Shown here in pieces: positions 35,162 through 45,645 of a DNA stretch of 64,000 bases. Both the position numbers and the translations under genes were made by a program. This DNA is from Thioploca ingrica (GTDB lineage Bacteria; Pseudomonadota; Gammaproteobacteria; Beggiatoales; Beggiatoaceae). The stretch covers positions 4,464,001-4,528,000 of the forward strand of contig AP014633.1 of assembly GCA_000828835.1 (NCBI GenBank), in the 5' to 3' direction. Each line of letters opens with the position of its first letter. Position 1 is the stretch's first letter. Below the pieces are notes generated by a model. That model worked only from the letters and a program-made list of their open reading frames with translations. It was not told the origin of the DNA and searched no databases.

Positions 35162-37000
35162 ATGAATATTCTTGGCATATCAGCCTATTACCACGATAGT
35201 GCGGCGGCTTTAATTCAGGATGGTCAAATCATCGCGGCGGCGCAAGAAGAGCGGTTTACTCGTAAAAAACATGATCCGCGTTTTCCGCTACAGGCTATTC
35301 GCTATTGCTTAGCAGCCGGCCAAGTTTCATTGCCAAATATAGACTATGTGGTGTTTTATGATAAGCCCTTGGTGAAGTTTGAACGGTTATTAGAAACTTA
35401 TTTGGGCTATGCGCCGAAAGGATTTCGTTCTTTTGTACAAGCCATGCCGATTTGGCTGAAAGAAAAGTTGTATCTGAAAAGCTTACTTCGGAAAGAATTA
35501 TCCACTTTATTAACCGTTCCCAAAGCATCCCTGCCACCGTTATTATTCACTGAACATCATCAAGCTCATGCCGCTTCGGCTTTTTATCCGAGTCCATTTC
35601 AACGCGCCGGCGTTTTGTGTTTAGATGGAGTAGGTGAGTGGGCAACGACTTCAGTTTGGTTAGGTGATGGTAATCAATTAATCCCCCAATGGCAGATTGA
35701 TTTTCCTCACTCGTTAGGGCTGTTGTATTCCGCGTTTACTTATTTTACTGGGTTTAAAGTCAATTCTGGCGAATATAAGTTAATGGGATTAGCACCTTAT
35801 GGCGAACCTAAATATGTCCAAACGATTTTAGATAATTTAATTGATCTCAAGGAAGATGGTACTTTTCAATTGAATATGCGCTATTTCAATTACGCGGTCG
35901 GCTTAACCATGACTAACCGTGAATTTGATAAACTGTTTGGTGGACCACCGCGTCCACGCGAAGGGTTATTAACGCAGCGGGAGATGGATATTGCGCGTTC
36001 TATTCAAGTAGTTACGGAAGAGGTGGTTCTGCGGTTAGCGCGGACAGTTCGCCAAGAATTGGGGGTTGATTATTTATGTTTAGCCGGGGGGGTGGCACTA
36101 AATTGTGTGGCTAATGGCCGTATTTTACGAGAAAATTTGTTTAAAGATATTTGGATTCAACCAGCGGCGGGTGATGCTGGCGGGGCTTTAGGTGCGGCAC
36201 TCAGTGTGTGGTATCATTATTTAAATCATTCTCGACCGGTCAATGAAACAGATTCCATGCAAGGCGCTTATTTGGGGCCACGTTTTCAAGCAGAAGAAAT
36301 TCGAGCTTATCTGGATTCGATTCAGGCGCCTTATGAATATTTGCCCGAAGCCGAGTTGTTACCGAAAGTCGCTCAAATTTTAGCGCAAGAAAATGTAGTG
36401 GGTTGGTTTAGCGGACGCATGGAATTTGGCCCGCGGGCGTTGGGAAGTCGTTCTATTTTAGGTGATCCCCGCAGTTCTAAAATGCAATCAGTCATGAATC
36501 TAAAAATTAAGTACCGTGAATCGTTTCGTCCCTTTGCGCCATCGGTGTTGTATGACCGGGTCAGTGATTATTTTGAATTGGATCGAGCGAGTCCTTATAT
36601 GTTGTTAGTCGCTGATGTTAAGCCAGAATTGCGGTTGTCATTAACTGACGAACAACAACAACTGTTTGGGATAGAAAAATTAAATATCCCGCGATCAACG
36701 TTGCCGGCAATTACTCACCTCGATTATTCAGCACGGATTCAAACGGTGCATCCAGAGACGAATCCACGTTATTATGCTTTACTGAAACAATTTGAAGCCG
36801 TCACCGGTTGTTCCGTAGTGGTGAATACTTCTTTTAATGTCCGCGGCGAACCCTTAGTCTGTAGTCCCCAAGAGGCTTACCAATGTTTTATGCGCACCGA
36901 AATGGATTATTTAGTACTGGAGAATTTTTTATTAGCTAAACCCAAGCAACCACAATGGGTTCGAGATGAGGCTTGGCAACAAGAATTTGAATTGGATTAA
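35162..37000 (+). CDS. carbamoyltransferase, NodU/CmcH/TobZ family
   Basis: A 612-residue full-length enzyme of the family that makes carbamoyl-adenylate from carbamoyl phosphate and ATP and passes the carbamoyl group to a hydroxyl. N-terminal Kae1-like domain: MNILGISAYYHDSAAALIQD, EHHQAHAASAFYPSPF (metal histidines), GVGEWATTSVW, LAGGVALNCVANGR and GDAGGALGAAL. C-terminal domain: GRMEFGPRALGSRSILGDPR, FRPFAPSVL and FNVRGEPLVCSPQEAY. The acceptor is unknown. SGNH, SxtJ and DUF5989 genes around it form a recurring cluster in bacteria that modify exported saccharides or metabolites. Confidence 0.92.
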   Translation: MNILGISAYYHDSAAALIQDGQIIAAAQEERFTRKKHDPRFPLQAIRYCLAAGQVSLPNIDYVVFYDKPLVKFERLLETYLGYAPKGFRSFVQAMPIWLKEKLYLKSLLRKELSTLLTVPKASLPPLLFTEHHQAHAASAFYPSPFQRAGVLCLDGVGEWATTSVWLGDGNQLIPQWQIDFPHSLGLLYSAFTYFTGFKVNSGEYKLMGLAPYGEPKYVQTILDNLIDLKEDGTFQLNMRYFNYAVGLTMTNREFDKLFGGPPRPREGLLTQREMDIARSIQVVTEEVVLRLARTVRQELGVDYLCLAGGVALNCVANGRILRENLFKDIWIQPAAGDAGGALGAALSVWYHYLNHSRPVNETDSMQGAYLGPRFQAEEIRAYLDSIQAPYEYLPEAELLPKVAQILAQENVVGWFSGRMEFGPRALGSRSILGDPRSSKMQSVMNLKIKYRESFRPFAPSVLYDRVSDYFELDRASPYMLLVADVKPELRLSLTDEQQQLFGIEKLNIPRSTLPAITHLDYSARIQTVHPETNPRYYALLKQFEAVTGCSVVVNTSFNVRGEPLVCSPQEAYQCFMRTEMDYLVLENFLLAKPKQPQWVRDEAWQQEFELD

Positions 37001-37002
37001 TT

Positions 37003-37401
37003 ATGCACATAGCAATTCCTGATAGCAAAGGTTTACGTGAGTTTGGTTTGGTCACCGGCGCTTTATTCGTCGGCTTGTTCGGTTTATTATTTCCTTGGCT
37101 ATTTCAGCTTGCATTTCCCTATTGGCCTTGGATTATTGCGGGTATATTGTGGGGATTGGCGCTACTCGTGCCAACGGGGTTAAAACCAATCTATTACGGC
37201 TGGATGTTTATTGCCCTCATCATCGGTTGGATCAATACCCGTATTCTTTTGGCATTGATGTTTTATTTGATTATAACGCCAATGGGTTTGTTTATGCGGT
37301 TATTAGGTAAGCAACCCATGAGGAAATTTCAATCGCCAGTAGCCAGTTATCGTCACTTGACACCGACCCGTTCACCTCAACAGATGGAGCATCCTTTCTA
37401 A
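37003..37401 (+). CDS. SxtJ-family membrane protein
   Basis: A 132-residue protein with three or four hydrophobic helices (GLVTGALFVGLFGLLFPWLF, WIIAGILWGLALLVP, WMFIALIIGWINTRILLALM) and the family end LITPMGLFMRLLGKQPM. SxtJ proteins are small membrane proteins found next to carbamoyltransferases (named from the saxitoxin cluster); their function is unknown. It starts two bases after the carbamoyltransferase stop and overlaps the next start by one base. Confidence 0.85.
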   Translation: MHIAIPDSKGLREFGLVTGALFVGLFGLLFPWLFQLAFPYWPWIIAGILWGLALLVPTGLKPIYYGWMFIALIIGWINTRILLALMFYLIITPMGLFMRLLGKQPMRKFQSPVASYRHLTPTRSPQQMEHPF

Positions 37402-37553
37402 TGTTAGAATTGCTAAAAGATTTATGGGCGTTTATGAGAGTGCGGAAGAAATTTTGGTTAGCACCGATTATCATTGTGTTATTGTTATTAGGCGCACTGA
37501 TTGTGTTGACCCAAGGTTCAGCCGTCGCTCCTTTCATTTACACGCTGTTTTAA
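37401..37553 (+). CDS. DUF5989 small membrane protein
   Basis: A 50-residue protein. MLELLKDLWAFMRVRKKFWL is followed by one transmembrane helix (PIIIVLLLLGALIVLTQGS) and ends SAVAPFIYTLF, the characteristic pattern of DUF5989. Members nearly always follow SxtJ and a carbamoyltransferase. Start and upstream stop share a base (TAATG), so translation is coupled. Function unknown; it may be a subunit of a membrane complex with SxtJ. Confidence 0.88.
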   Translation: MLELLKDLWAFMRVRKKFWLAPIIIVLLLLGALIVLTQGSAVAPFIYTLF

Positions 37554-37617
37554 ATTGATCGAGTCAGCTATACCAGCTAACCTAAATTTGACCTAACCAG
37601 ACACTATCAACTTGACG

Positions 37618-39384
37618 TTAGCTGCTGACCTGATCTTCAACCAGATCCGGTTGATATTGTAAAGCGTAATCAATAACATCAAGAAATTGCTTAATATCTA
37701 ATGGTTTGACAATATATTTAAAAAACCCGGCTTCACGTCCCCGGTCAAGATTATACAGGGTATCATTCGCGGTTAATGCTAACACCGGAATATCTTTGGT
37801 ATTTTCATTTTCACGCAGGCGTTCCAGTACTTCAAAGCCATCCATTCCCGGTAAATTAATATCTAATAAAATCACATCGGGATGATGCATGTGAGCTAAT
37901 TGTAAACCCATTTCACCGGTATGAGCCGACATTAATGCAATTTCTGGACGTGCTTTGAGAATTTGAGCGACTAAACTGACATTGGTACGACTGTCTTCAA
38001 CATAGAGTAAGATATATCTCCGATAAGTTGGAGCCAATTGCTGTTCTTGTTCCAACGAGTCTAATTCACCACTGGGTATTTCGATCCAAAAATTACTTCC
38101 CACATTAATTTCACTGTCCACACCGATGCGTCCATCCATGATTTCTAATAGACGTTTAGTAATCGTTAAGCCAATCCCAGTTCCTTCAATCAGGTTAAGA
38201 CCACTGACTCGAGTAAAAGGTTCAAACACTTTCTCTTTTTGTTCAGCTGTTAATCCCACCCCGGTATCTTTTACTTCGAGACGAATCGATTGTGGATCGA
38301 TTGGGTTTAAGTGAATACTGACCTGACCCGCATCACGATTATATTTCACGGCATTAGACAATAAATTGATAATGACTTGTTTGAGTCGACCTCGATCGGC
38401 TAATCCATAACGTGGATAGAGTATTTCTGCTTCGTTATAGATAGTGATATTGCGTTTTTCTGCTTGTGGACTGACAAAGCTAACACATTCTTTAATTAAA
38501 TCAACTACTTCAATTTTCTCGATCGTCACTTCCAATTTACCCGCTTCGATGCGCGTTAAATCGAGTACTTTATTGATAAGCTCGAGCAAATGCCAACCAG
38601 CATGTAAAATGTTGCCCACATACTGGAGCATATCCTCAATATGATCAAGTTCAAATTCATCAAGTGGCGTACTTAAATCTTCCTTGAGCAATTCACTATA
38701 ACCTAAAATAGCATTCATTGGCGTTCGTAATTCATGACTCATACTGGATAAAAATTGCGATTTAGCTTGACTGGCTTTTTCAGCCGTTTCTTTGGCGGCG
38801 ATTAATTCTGCTTCCCCATTTTTGATATCACTCATATCGCTGAATAGCAAGGTATAGCCTACCAAGTAATGATCGTCAATGACCGGATTGAACACACAGG
38901 AGACTGGTAAAGGAGAGTGTCCTACCGGTTGTAATTGCGCATTCCGATCTTGAACTGAATAGCCTTCGGCTAAACGTCGAATCAAATCCGTGGTACTGAG
39001 GTGAACTTCAGGATTAGTCGTTTCGTGTAATTCAAACCGATCAATAATGGCCGTTGCCAATAAAGATTGCCACTCAGAAAGATTTAAGTATTTTTCGGCT
39101 GCAACATTCATAAATACTAACTGCCCTTGGTTATTAAATACGCATAAGCCATCGGTCATCGCAGCCAGTACAGCGGGTAATTGCGGGGCAGAGTCAGGGT
39201 ATGATGTGGACGCATTGCCTTGAAAACGTTTCACACTCTCTTCTAAACGTTGCCGCTCCCAATCAGCATTGGTGTAAAAACGTTCAATACGGGAAAGAAA
39301 TTCCTGCCACATCACCGGATCAGTGGGTAGTGTATTGTAATCAAATCCGGCCCTACGTAATTGGCGTTCAAGTAATGAGTGCAT
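37618..39384 (-). CDS. hybrid histidine kinase, PAS-HisKA-HATPase-REC
   Basis: A 588-residue soluble protein. A helical N-terminus is followed by a PAS domain (about 70-190; MTDGLCVFNNQGQLVFMNVA), a short coiled coil, HisKA with FLSSMSHELRTPMNAILGYS (His near 217), HATPase with NLLSNAVKYN, DTGVGL and GTGIGLTITKRLLEI, and a receiver domain with LLYVEDSRTN and the acceptor Asp in ILLDINLPGMDG. No output domain or neighbouring regulator is present, so it may work through its own receiver or a distant phosphotransfer protein. The ATG used is three codons after a TTG. Confidence 0.9.
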   Translation of the reverse strand: MHSLLERQLRRAGFDYNTLPTDPVMWQEFLSRIERFYTNADWERQRLEESVKRFQGNASTSYPDSAPQLPAVLAAMTDGLCVFNNQGQLVFMNVAAEKYLNLSEWQSLLATAIIDRFELHETTNPEVHLSTTDLIRRLAEGYSVQDRNAQLQPVGHSPLPVSCVFNPVIDDHYLVGYTLLFSDMSDIKNGEAELIAAKETAEKASQAKSQFLSSMSHELRTPMNAILGYSELLKEDLSTPLDEFELDHIEDMLQYVGNILHAGWHLLELINKVLDLTRIEAGKLEVTIEKIEVVDLIKECVSFVSPQAEKRNITIYNEAEILYPRYGLADRGRLKQVIINLLSNAVKYNRDAGQVSIHLNPIDPQSIRLEVKDTGVGLTAEQKEKVFEPFTRVSGLNLIEGTGIGLTITKRLLEIMDGRIGVDSEINVGSNFWIEIPSGELDSLEQEQQLAPTYRRYILLYVEDSRTNVSLVAQILKARPEIALMSAHTGEMGLQLAHMHHPDVILLDINLPGMDGFEVLERLRENENTKDIPVLALTANDTLYNLDRGREAGFFKYIVKPLDIKQFLDVIDYALQYQPDLVEDQVSS

Positions 39385-39622
39385 GTGATTCAAAGAATAT
39401 AATGAATTTAGTCTAGCTAAAATAATGAGTTATGATGAATGGTCGTTAAAAACCCACCGGGAACTCAATTAAATTTATACAAAAATCACGCCAGTTATTT
39501 TTATATCACCGGGATTGTCATCTGTTATTCAAAATAGTCACGATTTTATATACTGTAAACTCATTACTGCATTACGGTACCAAAAAATACTCATCCATTC
39601 AGGTAATACTCGGTACTTAATA

Positions 39623-40009
39623 TTAAAAATCAATGGGTACTTTGTTTAAAGATAACAATTTTTCTGGGTTAGTAACCGAATGATCCGCTTGAATTGAAAA
39701 TTCTCTTGTAGACTCAATAGGTATTTTGTTATTTTGCGCTACTAATGATTCTCCTAACAGAGGAACAGCGGTATATTGAGGCAAAGTGGAGATAAAATAT
39801 ACCGTTGGAGGTACCAGTGGTGCTTTTGGTGAAAGTAATGCGGTGAATAAAATGAGATTCATTGTCAACAAAGCACTTATTAATAACCATATTGGTAAAG
39901 CGAAAAAAAATCGTCCTGGCGAACGAGCCGGATGATATTTAATATCAATCAGCTGAATTTTATCACGTTCTTGTTCAGCTTTTTTTATGGCATCGAGTAT
40001 ATAAGACAT
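39623..40009 (-). CDS. GspB-like type II secretion accessory protein, short
   Basis: A 128-residue protein. MSYILDAIKKAEQERDK is the conserved cytoplasmic start of GspB/ExeB proteins, which couple the type II secretion ATPase partner GspA to the envelope. One transmembrane helix follows (about 33-60: FFFALPIWLLISALLTMNLI). The periplasmic part is short and lacks the usual C-terminal domain, so it may be truncated or a minimal form. No other secretion gene is nearby. Confidence 0.7.
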   Translation of the reverse strand: MSYILDAIKKAEQERDKIQLIDIKYHPARSPGRFFFALPIWLLISALLTMNLILFTALLSPKAPLVPPTVYFISTLPQYTAVPLLGESLVAQNNKIPIESTREFSIQADHSVTNPEKLLSLNKVPIDF

Positions 40010-40125
40010 TATTCAACCCAATCAATTGACCATGAGATATTATTGAAGTATAACATAAAATTATAGACATAACACTTTGAATTAAAGCTTAACTCTTTTT
40101 AAATGAGTTGAATGGAGCGCTTGAT

Positions 40126-41175
40126 ATGAACAAAATAATCTATTCTTTAATGCGTCCTTGGTTATTTAAATTACCGCCGGAAACTGCTCATCATTTCACT
40201 CTCAATACCCTGGAGATACTTTATCGGTTAAAATTGGCTTCATTCCTGGTTGATACGATTCCGGCTTGTCCGTGTCATCTCATGGGGTTAGATTTTCCTA
40301 ATCCGATTGGATTAGCCGCCGGCTTGGATAAAAATGCGCAGTATATTGACAGTTTAGCGACATTAGGTTGTGGATTTATTGAAGTGGGCACCGTGACACC
40401 ACGTCCCCAGCCAGGGAATCCTCAACCACGCCTGTTTCGATTACCGGCAGCCCAAGCGCTGATTAACCGGATGGGATTTAATAATGATGGCGTTGATAAT
40501 TTGTTAGCCCATATTAAAAAAGCGCATTTTAAAGGAATCTTGGGAATTAATATTGGTAAAAACTTTGACACCCCTTTGCCACAAGCACTGGATGATTATT
40601 TAATTTGCTTAAACAAGATCTATGCCTATGCTGATTATGTTACTGTCAACATCTCTTCACCAAATACCCCAGGATTACGTCAATTACAACAAGCTAAAGA
40701 ATTAGCTCAACTTTTAAGTGGTTTAAAACAAGCTCAACGACAACTGGCGCAACAACATGAAAAATATGTTCCTTTGGTTATTAAAATTGCACCCGATTTA
40801 AGCACCACCGAATTAACTACCCTTGCTGAGCAACTGTTGGAACATCAAATAGAAGGGGTTATTGCAACTAATACAACACTCTCACGTGGCGGGGTCGACA
40901 ATTTACCTCACGCTCATGAAGCTGGAGGCTTGAGCGGATCACCTCTATCAGCACGGGCCACTGAAGTTGTTGCACAACTGCATCAGTTACTCGGAGAGCA
41001 AATTCCTATTATCGCGGCGGGTGGTGTGATGAGTGTTGCTGACGCTCAAGCGAAATGGCAAGCCGGTGCAAGATTGATACAAGTTTATACCGGCTTAATT
41101 TATCGAGGTCCCATCTTAATTAAAGAACTGGCCGAAGCCAGTAGCTCCATTCAAGCTAACGCTTACGGGCATTAG
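40126..41175 (+). CDS. pyrD: dihydroorotate dehydrogenase (quinone), class 2
   Basis: A 349-residue enzyme of pyrimidine synthesis that oxidises dihydroorotate with quinone at the inner membrane. Motifs: N-terminal amphipathic helix region [74 protein letters not shown] (catalytic Ser of class 2), VKIAPDL-type VIKIAPDLS and [14 protein letters not shown] 18 bases upstream is less likely than the ATG, which has GGAG eight bases ahead. Its end overlaps the end of tex by 20 bases (convergent). Confidence 0.95.
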   Translation: MNKIIYSLMRPWLFKLPPETAHHFTLNTLEILYRLKLASFLVDTIPACPCHLMGLDFPNPIGLAAGLDKNAQYIDSLATLGCGFIEVGTVTPRPQPGNPQPRLFRLPAAQALINRMGFNNDGVDNLLAHIKKAHFKGILGINIGKNFDTPLPQALDDYLICLNKIYAYADYVTVNISSPNTPGLRQLQQAKELAQLLSGLKQAQRQLAQQHEKYVPLVIKIAPDLSTTELTTLAEQLLEHQIEGVIATNTTLSRGGVDNLPHAHEAGGLSGSPLSARATEVVAQLHQLLGEQIPIIAAGGVMSVADAQAKWQAGARLIQVYTGLIYRGPILIKELAEASSSIQANAYGH

Positions 41176-43522
41176 CAAAGGCTTCTGCCATAATGCCAAC
41201 GAATTCGGGTTTGGATTGCAAATTGCGTTCAGTTCTCGATGGCCTTTTACTATTACTAACCGCAGGCGGTCTTTTATCGCGACTATCGCGACGGGGTTTA
41301 TTAAATACTTCTGGTTGGTCTCTTTTCCTCGGTTCGCGCTTTTTTTCCTCTAAACACATGGTTAAAGCAACCCGGCGTCGTTTCAGATCGACTTCAATGA
41401 CTTTGACTTTCACCACTTCTCCGGCTTTCACCACTTCACGCGGATCTTTAACATAACCATTGGATAATGCTGAAATGTGTACTAATCCATCTTGATGTAC
41501 CCCAATATCGACAAAAGCACCAAAGTTGGTCACATTAGTAACGATACCTTCTAAAACCATGTCGGCTTCTAGATCTTCTAATTCTTCAATGCCTTCTTGG
41601 AAGTGAGCTGTTTTAAAGACCGGCCGTGGGTCTCTGCCAGGCTTTTCTAATTCATGGATAATATCAGTGACCGTCGGTATCCCAAATTTTTCGTCAATGT
41701 AGTCTTCTGGTTGGAGTGTTCGCAAAAATTCACTCTCACCAATTAAACTTTTAATCGAACGGTTCGTTTTAGCGATAATACGTTCTATTACCGGATACGC
41801 TTCTGGATGCACCGCCGACGCATCGAGTGGATTGTCTCCATTCATAATTCGTAAGAAGCCAGCCGCTTGCTCAAAACTTTTTTCGCCAAAACGAGGCACT
41901 TGTTTTAAAGTTTCGCGGTTAAGGAAAGTACCGTTTTTATCCCGAAATTCCACCAGACTTCGTGCCAAACCCATATTCAAGCCAGAAACATGGCTCAGTA
42001 ATGGAATTGAAGCGGTGTTGATATCAACACCAACCGCATTAACACAATCTTCTACCACGGCATCTAAACTACGGGCTAAATGGGCTTTATTAACATCGTG
42101 TTGATATTGACCCACGCCAATGGATTTCGGTTCAATTTTAACTAACTCGGCTAATGGATCTTGCAATCGTCTCGCGATCGATACCGCTCCTCGAATTGAC
42201 ACATCTAAATCCGGAAATTCTTGCGCCGCTATTTTGGAAGCAGAATACACGGAGGCTCCCGCTTCTGACACCACTAATTTATATAAACCCAATTGGGGAT
42301 GTTGTTTAATAAGATCCATGACTAATTTATCGGTTTCTCGTGAACCCGTCCCATTACCAATACTAATCAGTTCAATTTGGTATTGATTAGCGAGTTCGGC
42401 GAGTTTATCGATAGATTGTTGCCATTGTTTTTTGGGAGCATGGGGATAAAGCGTCGTGGTGTCAAGTAATTTGCCGGTATTGTCGATGATAGCGACTTTA
42501 ACCCCAGTGCGTAGCCCCGGATCTAAGCCCATAGTGACGCGTGGTCCCGCTGGCGCTGCAAGTAATAAATCTTGTAAATTACTGGCAAATACTTTAATCG
42601 CTTCATTTTCTGATCTTTCCCGCAATCGGGTCAACAATTCAGCATCTAAATGCGGACGAACTTTGAAATTCCAGGCGGCGTGCACTGTTTCCAATAACCA
42701 AGTATCGGCTGGCCGGTTTTGGTTGCTGATATTGAAATGGTTAGCAATTTTACCTTCACAATAACCCGGTGTTAGTGGATCAGTTTCGGTTGCGGCGGCT
42801 GGTTCAGTCACTAAGGTGAGTTGCAAAATATCCATTTTACGACCCCGAAACAGGGCTAAAGCACGATGAGAAGGAATAGCTTGTAACGCTTCATGATAGT
42901 CAAAGTAATCAGCAAATTTAGCGCCTTTTTCTTCTTTATCTTCGAGAACTTTGGAAACTAAAACTGCATTTTCCCACAGATATTCGCGTAATTCTCCCAA
43001 CAGTTCCGCTTCTTCAGCAAATTTTTCCATCAAAATATGCCGTGCACCTTCTAAAGCTTGCTTGGTATCCTCAATTCCTTTTTCAGCATTGACGTAAGCA
43101 GTAGCGGCTTCTTCTGGAACTAAAGTTGGATTTTGCCATAAATCTAACGCTAAGGGTTCCAAACCGGCTTCTTTGGCCACTTTAGCTCTAGAACGACGTT
43201 TGGGTTTATAAGGTAAATACAGATCTTCCAACCGCGTTTTAGTTTCGGCTTCCTGAATAGCGGCTTCTAATTCAGGCGTTAGTTTCTCTTGTTCGCGGAT
43301 GCTCGTTAAGATAAATTCACGCCGTTCATCTAATTCCCGTAAATAATGCAACCGCTCTTCTAACGTACGCAATTGCACGTCATTCAAGCCATTAGTCGCT
43401 TCTTTACGATAACGCGCAATAAAGGGAACAGTCGCGCCTTCATCCAGTAAAAGGATAGCTGATTGTACTTGGTGTTCTTGTACGGAGAGTTCTGCAGCGA
43501 TGCGTTGGGGTATGGTTTTCAT
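41156..43522 (-). CDS. tex: Tex, transcription accessory RNA-binding protein
   Basis: A 788-residue protein with the Tex layout: N-terminal helical HTH-like region ([20 protein letters not shown]), YqgF-like domain ([20 protein letters not shown]), helix-hairpin-helix segments ([37 protein letters not shown]) and a C-terminal S1 domain ([24 protein letters not shown]). The tail is Lys/Arg-rich and longer than usual. Tex binds RNA and affects transcription and tolerance of stalled complexes. Monocistronic. Confidence 0.96.
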   Translation of the reverse strand: MKTIPQRIAAELSVQEHQVQSAILLLDEGATVPFIARYRKEATNGLNDVQLRTLEERLHYLRELDERREFILTSIREQEKLTPELEAAIQEAETKTRLEDLYLPYKPKRRSRAKVAKEAGLEPLALDLWQNPTLVPEEAATAYVNAEKGIEDTKQALEGARHILMEKFAEEAELLGELREYLWENAVLVSKVLEDKEEKGAKFADYFDYHEALQAIPSHRALALFRGRKMDILQLTLVTEPAAATETDPLTPGYCEGKIANHFNISNQNRPADTWLLETVHAAWNFKVRPHLDAELLTRLRERSENEAIKVFASNLQDLLLAAPAGPRVTMGLDPGLRTGVKVAIIDNTGKLLDTTTLYPHAPKKQWQQSIDKLAELANQYQIELISIGNGTGSRETDKLVMDLIKQHPQLGLYKLVVSEAGASVYSASKIAAQEFPDLDVSIRGAVSIARRLQDPLAELVKIEPKSIGVGQYQHDVNKAHLARSLDAVVEDCVNAVGVDINTASIPLLSHVSGLNMGLARSLVEFRDKNGTFLNRETLKQVPRFGEKSFEQAAGFLRIMNGDNPLDASAVHPEAYPVIERIIAKTNRSIKSLIGESEFLRTLQPEDYIDEKFGIPTVTDIIHELEKPGRDPRPVFKTAHFQEGIEELEDLEADMVLEGIVTNVTNFGAFVDIGVHQDGLVHISALSNGYVKDPREVVKAGEVVKVKVIEVDLKRRRVALTMCLEEKKREPRKRDQPEVFNKPRRDSRDKRPPAVSNSKRPSRTERNLQSKPEFVGIMAEAFANARKR

Positions 43523-43903
43523 GGATGTGTGGTTAACCTCGTTAAAAAATACTGAGCTTTCTTTGGCAGAGCCAGCAAGTTGTTGGCTAATCTAATGATT
43601 ACTCTGGTGATGAATTAAATTTGACAATTTTATTCCACATAATTTGTCCATTGGTATTACAAAATTCTTTAATGAATTCAAGGGTAAAACGATTAATGAT
43701 CTGAGCGTATTATTTATTAACTGATTGATTTAATTGTGTTATATTAATGAAGTTCGTTTTAAAAAAGTAAAAATTTCTTTTTTTTAAATTATTTTTTTCT
43801 ATTTTTCTATACCTAACTTAACTATTTCACCGAGCTAGCTTTAAACACAGTGGGATTTGCTTCGCTCTTCCCACGCTAATCCTATTGAACTATTTCACTT
43901 AGA
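43523..43903. other. 381-bp very AT-rich intergenic region
   Basis: No gene found. The middle has long T-runs (TTCTTTTTTTTAAATTATTT) that could be an AT-rich upstream element for tex or a protein-binding region. No palindrome of note. Confidence 0.4.
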
Positions 43904-44755
43904 TCAACTGTTCTCATAAAGATTATGGTTGGCAAATAACTGATAAGTCATTGGATTATCAAGATTAGTTTTAGATAATTCGTAATATTCAGGCTTAATT
44001 TCGATACCAACCGAATTTCTTAACAAACTTTGGGCAACTTGGCCGGTTGTTCCGGCACCACTGAAGGGATCTAATACCCAATCATTTTCTTGGGTAAATA
44101 ACTTAATAAACCAAGCCGGTAACTCTGGAGGGAAAACGGCGCTATGTTGACGATTAGTGGTTGCGGGATGTAACACATTGGTTGGATAAGCCATGGTTCG
44201 ATTTAACCAGTTAGAAACATTTTTCCCAAAACCACTTCCTACTTTAGAAGTATCACGGATTTTATCGGTGTTGCTCAACTTCTTTAGGCGAGTATTCGCC
44301 CAATCACCCATCGGTACCATAACGGCTTCTTGATACATATGAAATTTTTTGGTTTTATTAAATTGTAAACAACGTTCCCAGGCATCCCTGAATCGATTAG
44401 GCCATTTTCCCTGATAACAATTCTTTTTATGCCAAATAAACTCTTCAGTCCATAACCAGCCCTGTTTTCTCAGTTCTAAGGTTAATTCAATCACATAAGT
44501 GTGCCTTTCGCCATCGACAACCTTTTCTTTGATATTTAAGATGAAAGTACCCGTCGGTTTTAAAACGCGGAAAAATTGTTGGGCACGAGGTAAAAACCAA
44601 GTGACATAATCGTTAGGTTTGATACCACCATAAGTATGAGCACGACTATCGGCATAAGGTGGTGAGGTGATAATTAAGTCAAACACATTATCGGGATAAG
44701 AAGCCAGCACTTCTAAACAGTCACCGAGATAAATATCTGCTTTAATGATTGGCAC
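43904..44755 (-). CDS. orphan beta-class DNA methyltransferase
   Basis: A 283-residue site-specific DNA methyltransferase. Motif IV TSPPYAD lies near residue 30 and the SAM motif I DPFSGAGTTGQVA near 235, so the order is that of the beta class; the SPPY form is seen in N4-cytosine and some N6-adenine enzymes. The target region in the middle holds WKKNC-type EFIWHKKNCYQGKWPNRFRD. The start is a GTG. No restriction gene is adjacent; the neighbour upstream is a DUF815 ATPase in the same direction. It could be an orphan epigenetic enzyme or a leftover of a restriction system. Confidence 0.82.
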   Translation of the reverse strand: MPIIKADIYLGDCLEVLASYPDNVFDLIITSPPYADSRAHTYGGIKPNDYVTWFLPRAQQFFRVLKPTGTFILNIKEKVVDGERHTYVIELTLELRKQGWLWTEEFIWHKKNCYQGKWPNRFRDAWERCLQFNKTKKFHMYQEAVMVPMGDWANTRLKKLSNTDKIRDTSKVGSGFGKNVSNWLNRTMAYPTNVLHPATTNRQHSAVFPPELPAWFIKLFTQENDWVLDPFSGAGTTGQVAQSLLRNSVGIEIKPEYYELSKTNLDNPMTYQLFANHNLYENS

Positions 44756-44772
44756 AATAATCTATTGTCGCC

Positions 44773-45645
44773 TCACGATAAAGTGACCGTATATTTTCCG
44801 GCCCAATCTTGGGCAAATTGCCAAGCAGCTCGTCCACTTCGTGAGCCGCGGTGGAGTGCCCATTGCAAAGCGGCGGTTTTAATTGCCGCTGTTTCTACTG
44901 CAGTTAGACCTAATTGGCGTAACCAATAAAACACAATCGCTAAATATTCATCTTGTTTAAACGGGTAAAAGGATAGCCACAAGCCAAACCGCTCTGACAA
45001 AGAGATTTTTTCTTCCACCGCTTCACTGGGATGAATTTCACCTTCAATCGTGGGTACTGCTAAATTTTCCCGCATATATTCTGGCAACAAATGGCGTCGA
45101 TTGGAAGTCGCATAAATTAACACATTTTCCGGAGGCGCACTGACTGATCCATCCAAGACACTTTTTAGAGCTTTATAACGCGCATCATTCGGTTCAAATG
45201 ATAAATCATCACCAAAGATAATAAAACGCTCGGGTCGATCATAAAATGATTCCACAATATCTGGCAAGTCAATCAGATCGTGTTTTTCCACTTCGACTAG
45301 CCGTAATCCTTGTGAGGCATATTCATTTAATAATGCTTTGATTAGAGAAGATTTTCCGGTACCACGTGATCCCCAAAGGAGCACATTATTAGCCGGTTTT
45401 CCTTGTAAAAATTGCCGGGTATTGCGGTCAATTTGTTGTTTTTGAAATTCGATTCCCTGTAAATCGGCTAAGCGAATTTGGTGAGGATGATAAATGGGTT
45501 GAAATTCACCCCGTTGGTAACGTTTACACCAACGACAAGCGAGAACTTTTTGCCAATCAGGAGAAGAAACCGGGGGTGGAAAATAATTTTCTATTCGATT
45601 CAACAGCGATTCAGCCCGTTCCAGTAAGTGCTGTAGTTCATTCAT
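44773..45645 (-). CDS. DUF815-family AAA-like ATPase
   Basis: A 290-residue P-loop protein. Walker A is LLWGSRGTGKSSLIKALL near residue 90 and Walker B FIIFGDDLSFE near 145, followed by the DUF815 signature LKSVLDGSVSAPPENVLIYA, TSNRRHLLPEYM. The N-terminus with two Cys (CRWCKRY) may bind metal. DUF815 proteins resemble AAA+ ATPases and their role is unknown. It precedes the methyltransferase by 17 bases on the same strand and is probably co-transcribed. Confidence 0.85.
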   Translation of the reverse strand: MNELQHLLERAESLLNRIENYFPPPVSSPDWQKVLACRWCKRYQRGEFQPIYHPHQIRLADLQGIEFQKQQIDRNTRQFLQGKPANNVLLWGSRGTGKSSLIKALLNEYASQGLRLVEVEKHDLIDLPDIVESFYDRPERFIIFGDDLSFEPNDARYKALKSVLDGSVSAPPENVLIYATSNRRHLLPEYMRENLAVPTIEGEIHPSEAVEEKISLSERFGLWLSFYPFKQDEYLAIVFYWLRQLGLTAVETAAIKTAALQWALHRGSRSGRAAWQFAQDWAGKYTVTLS

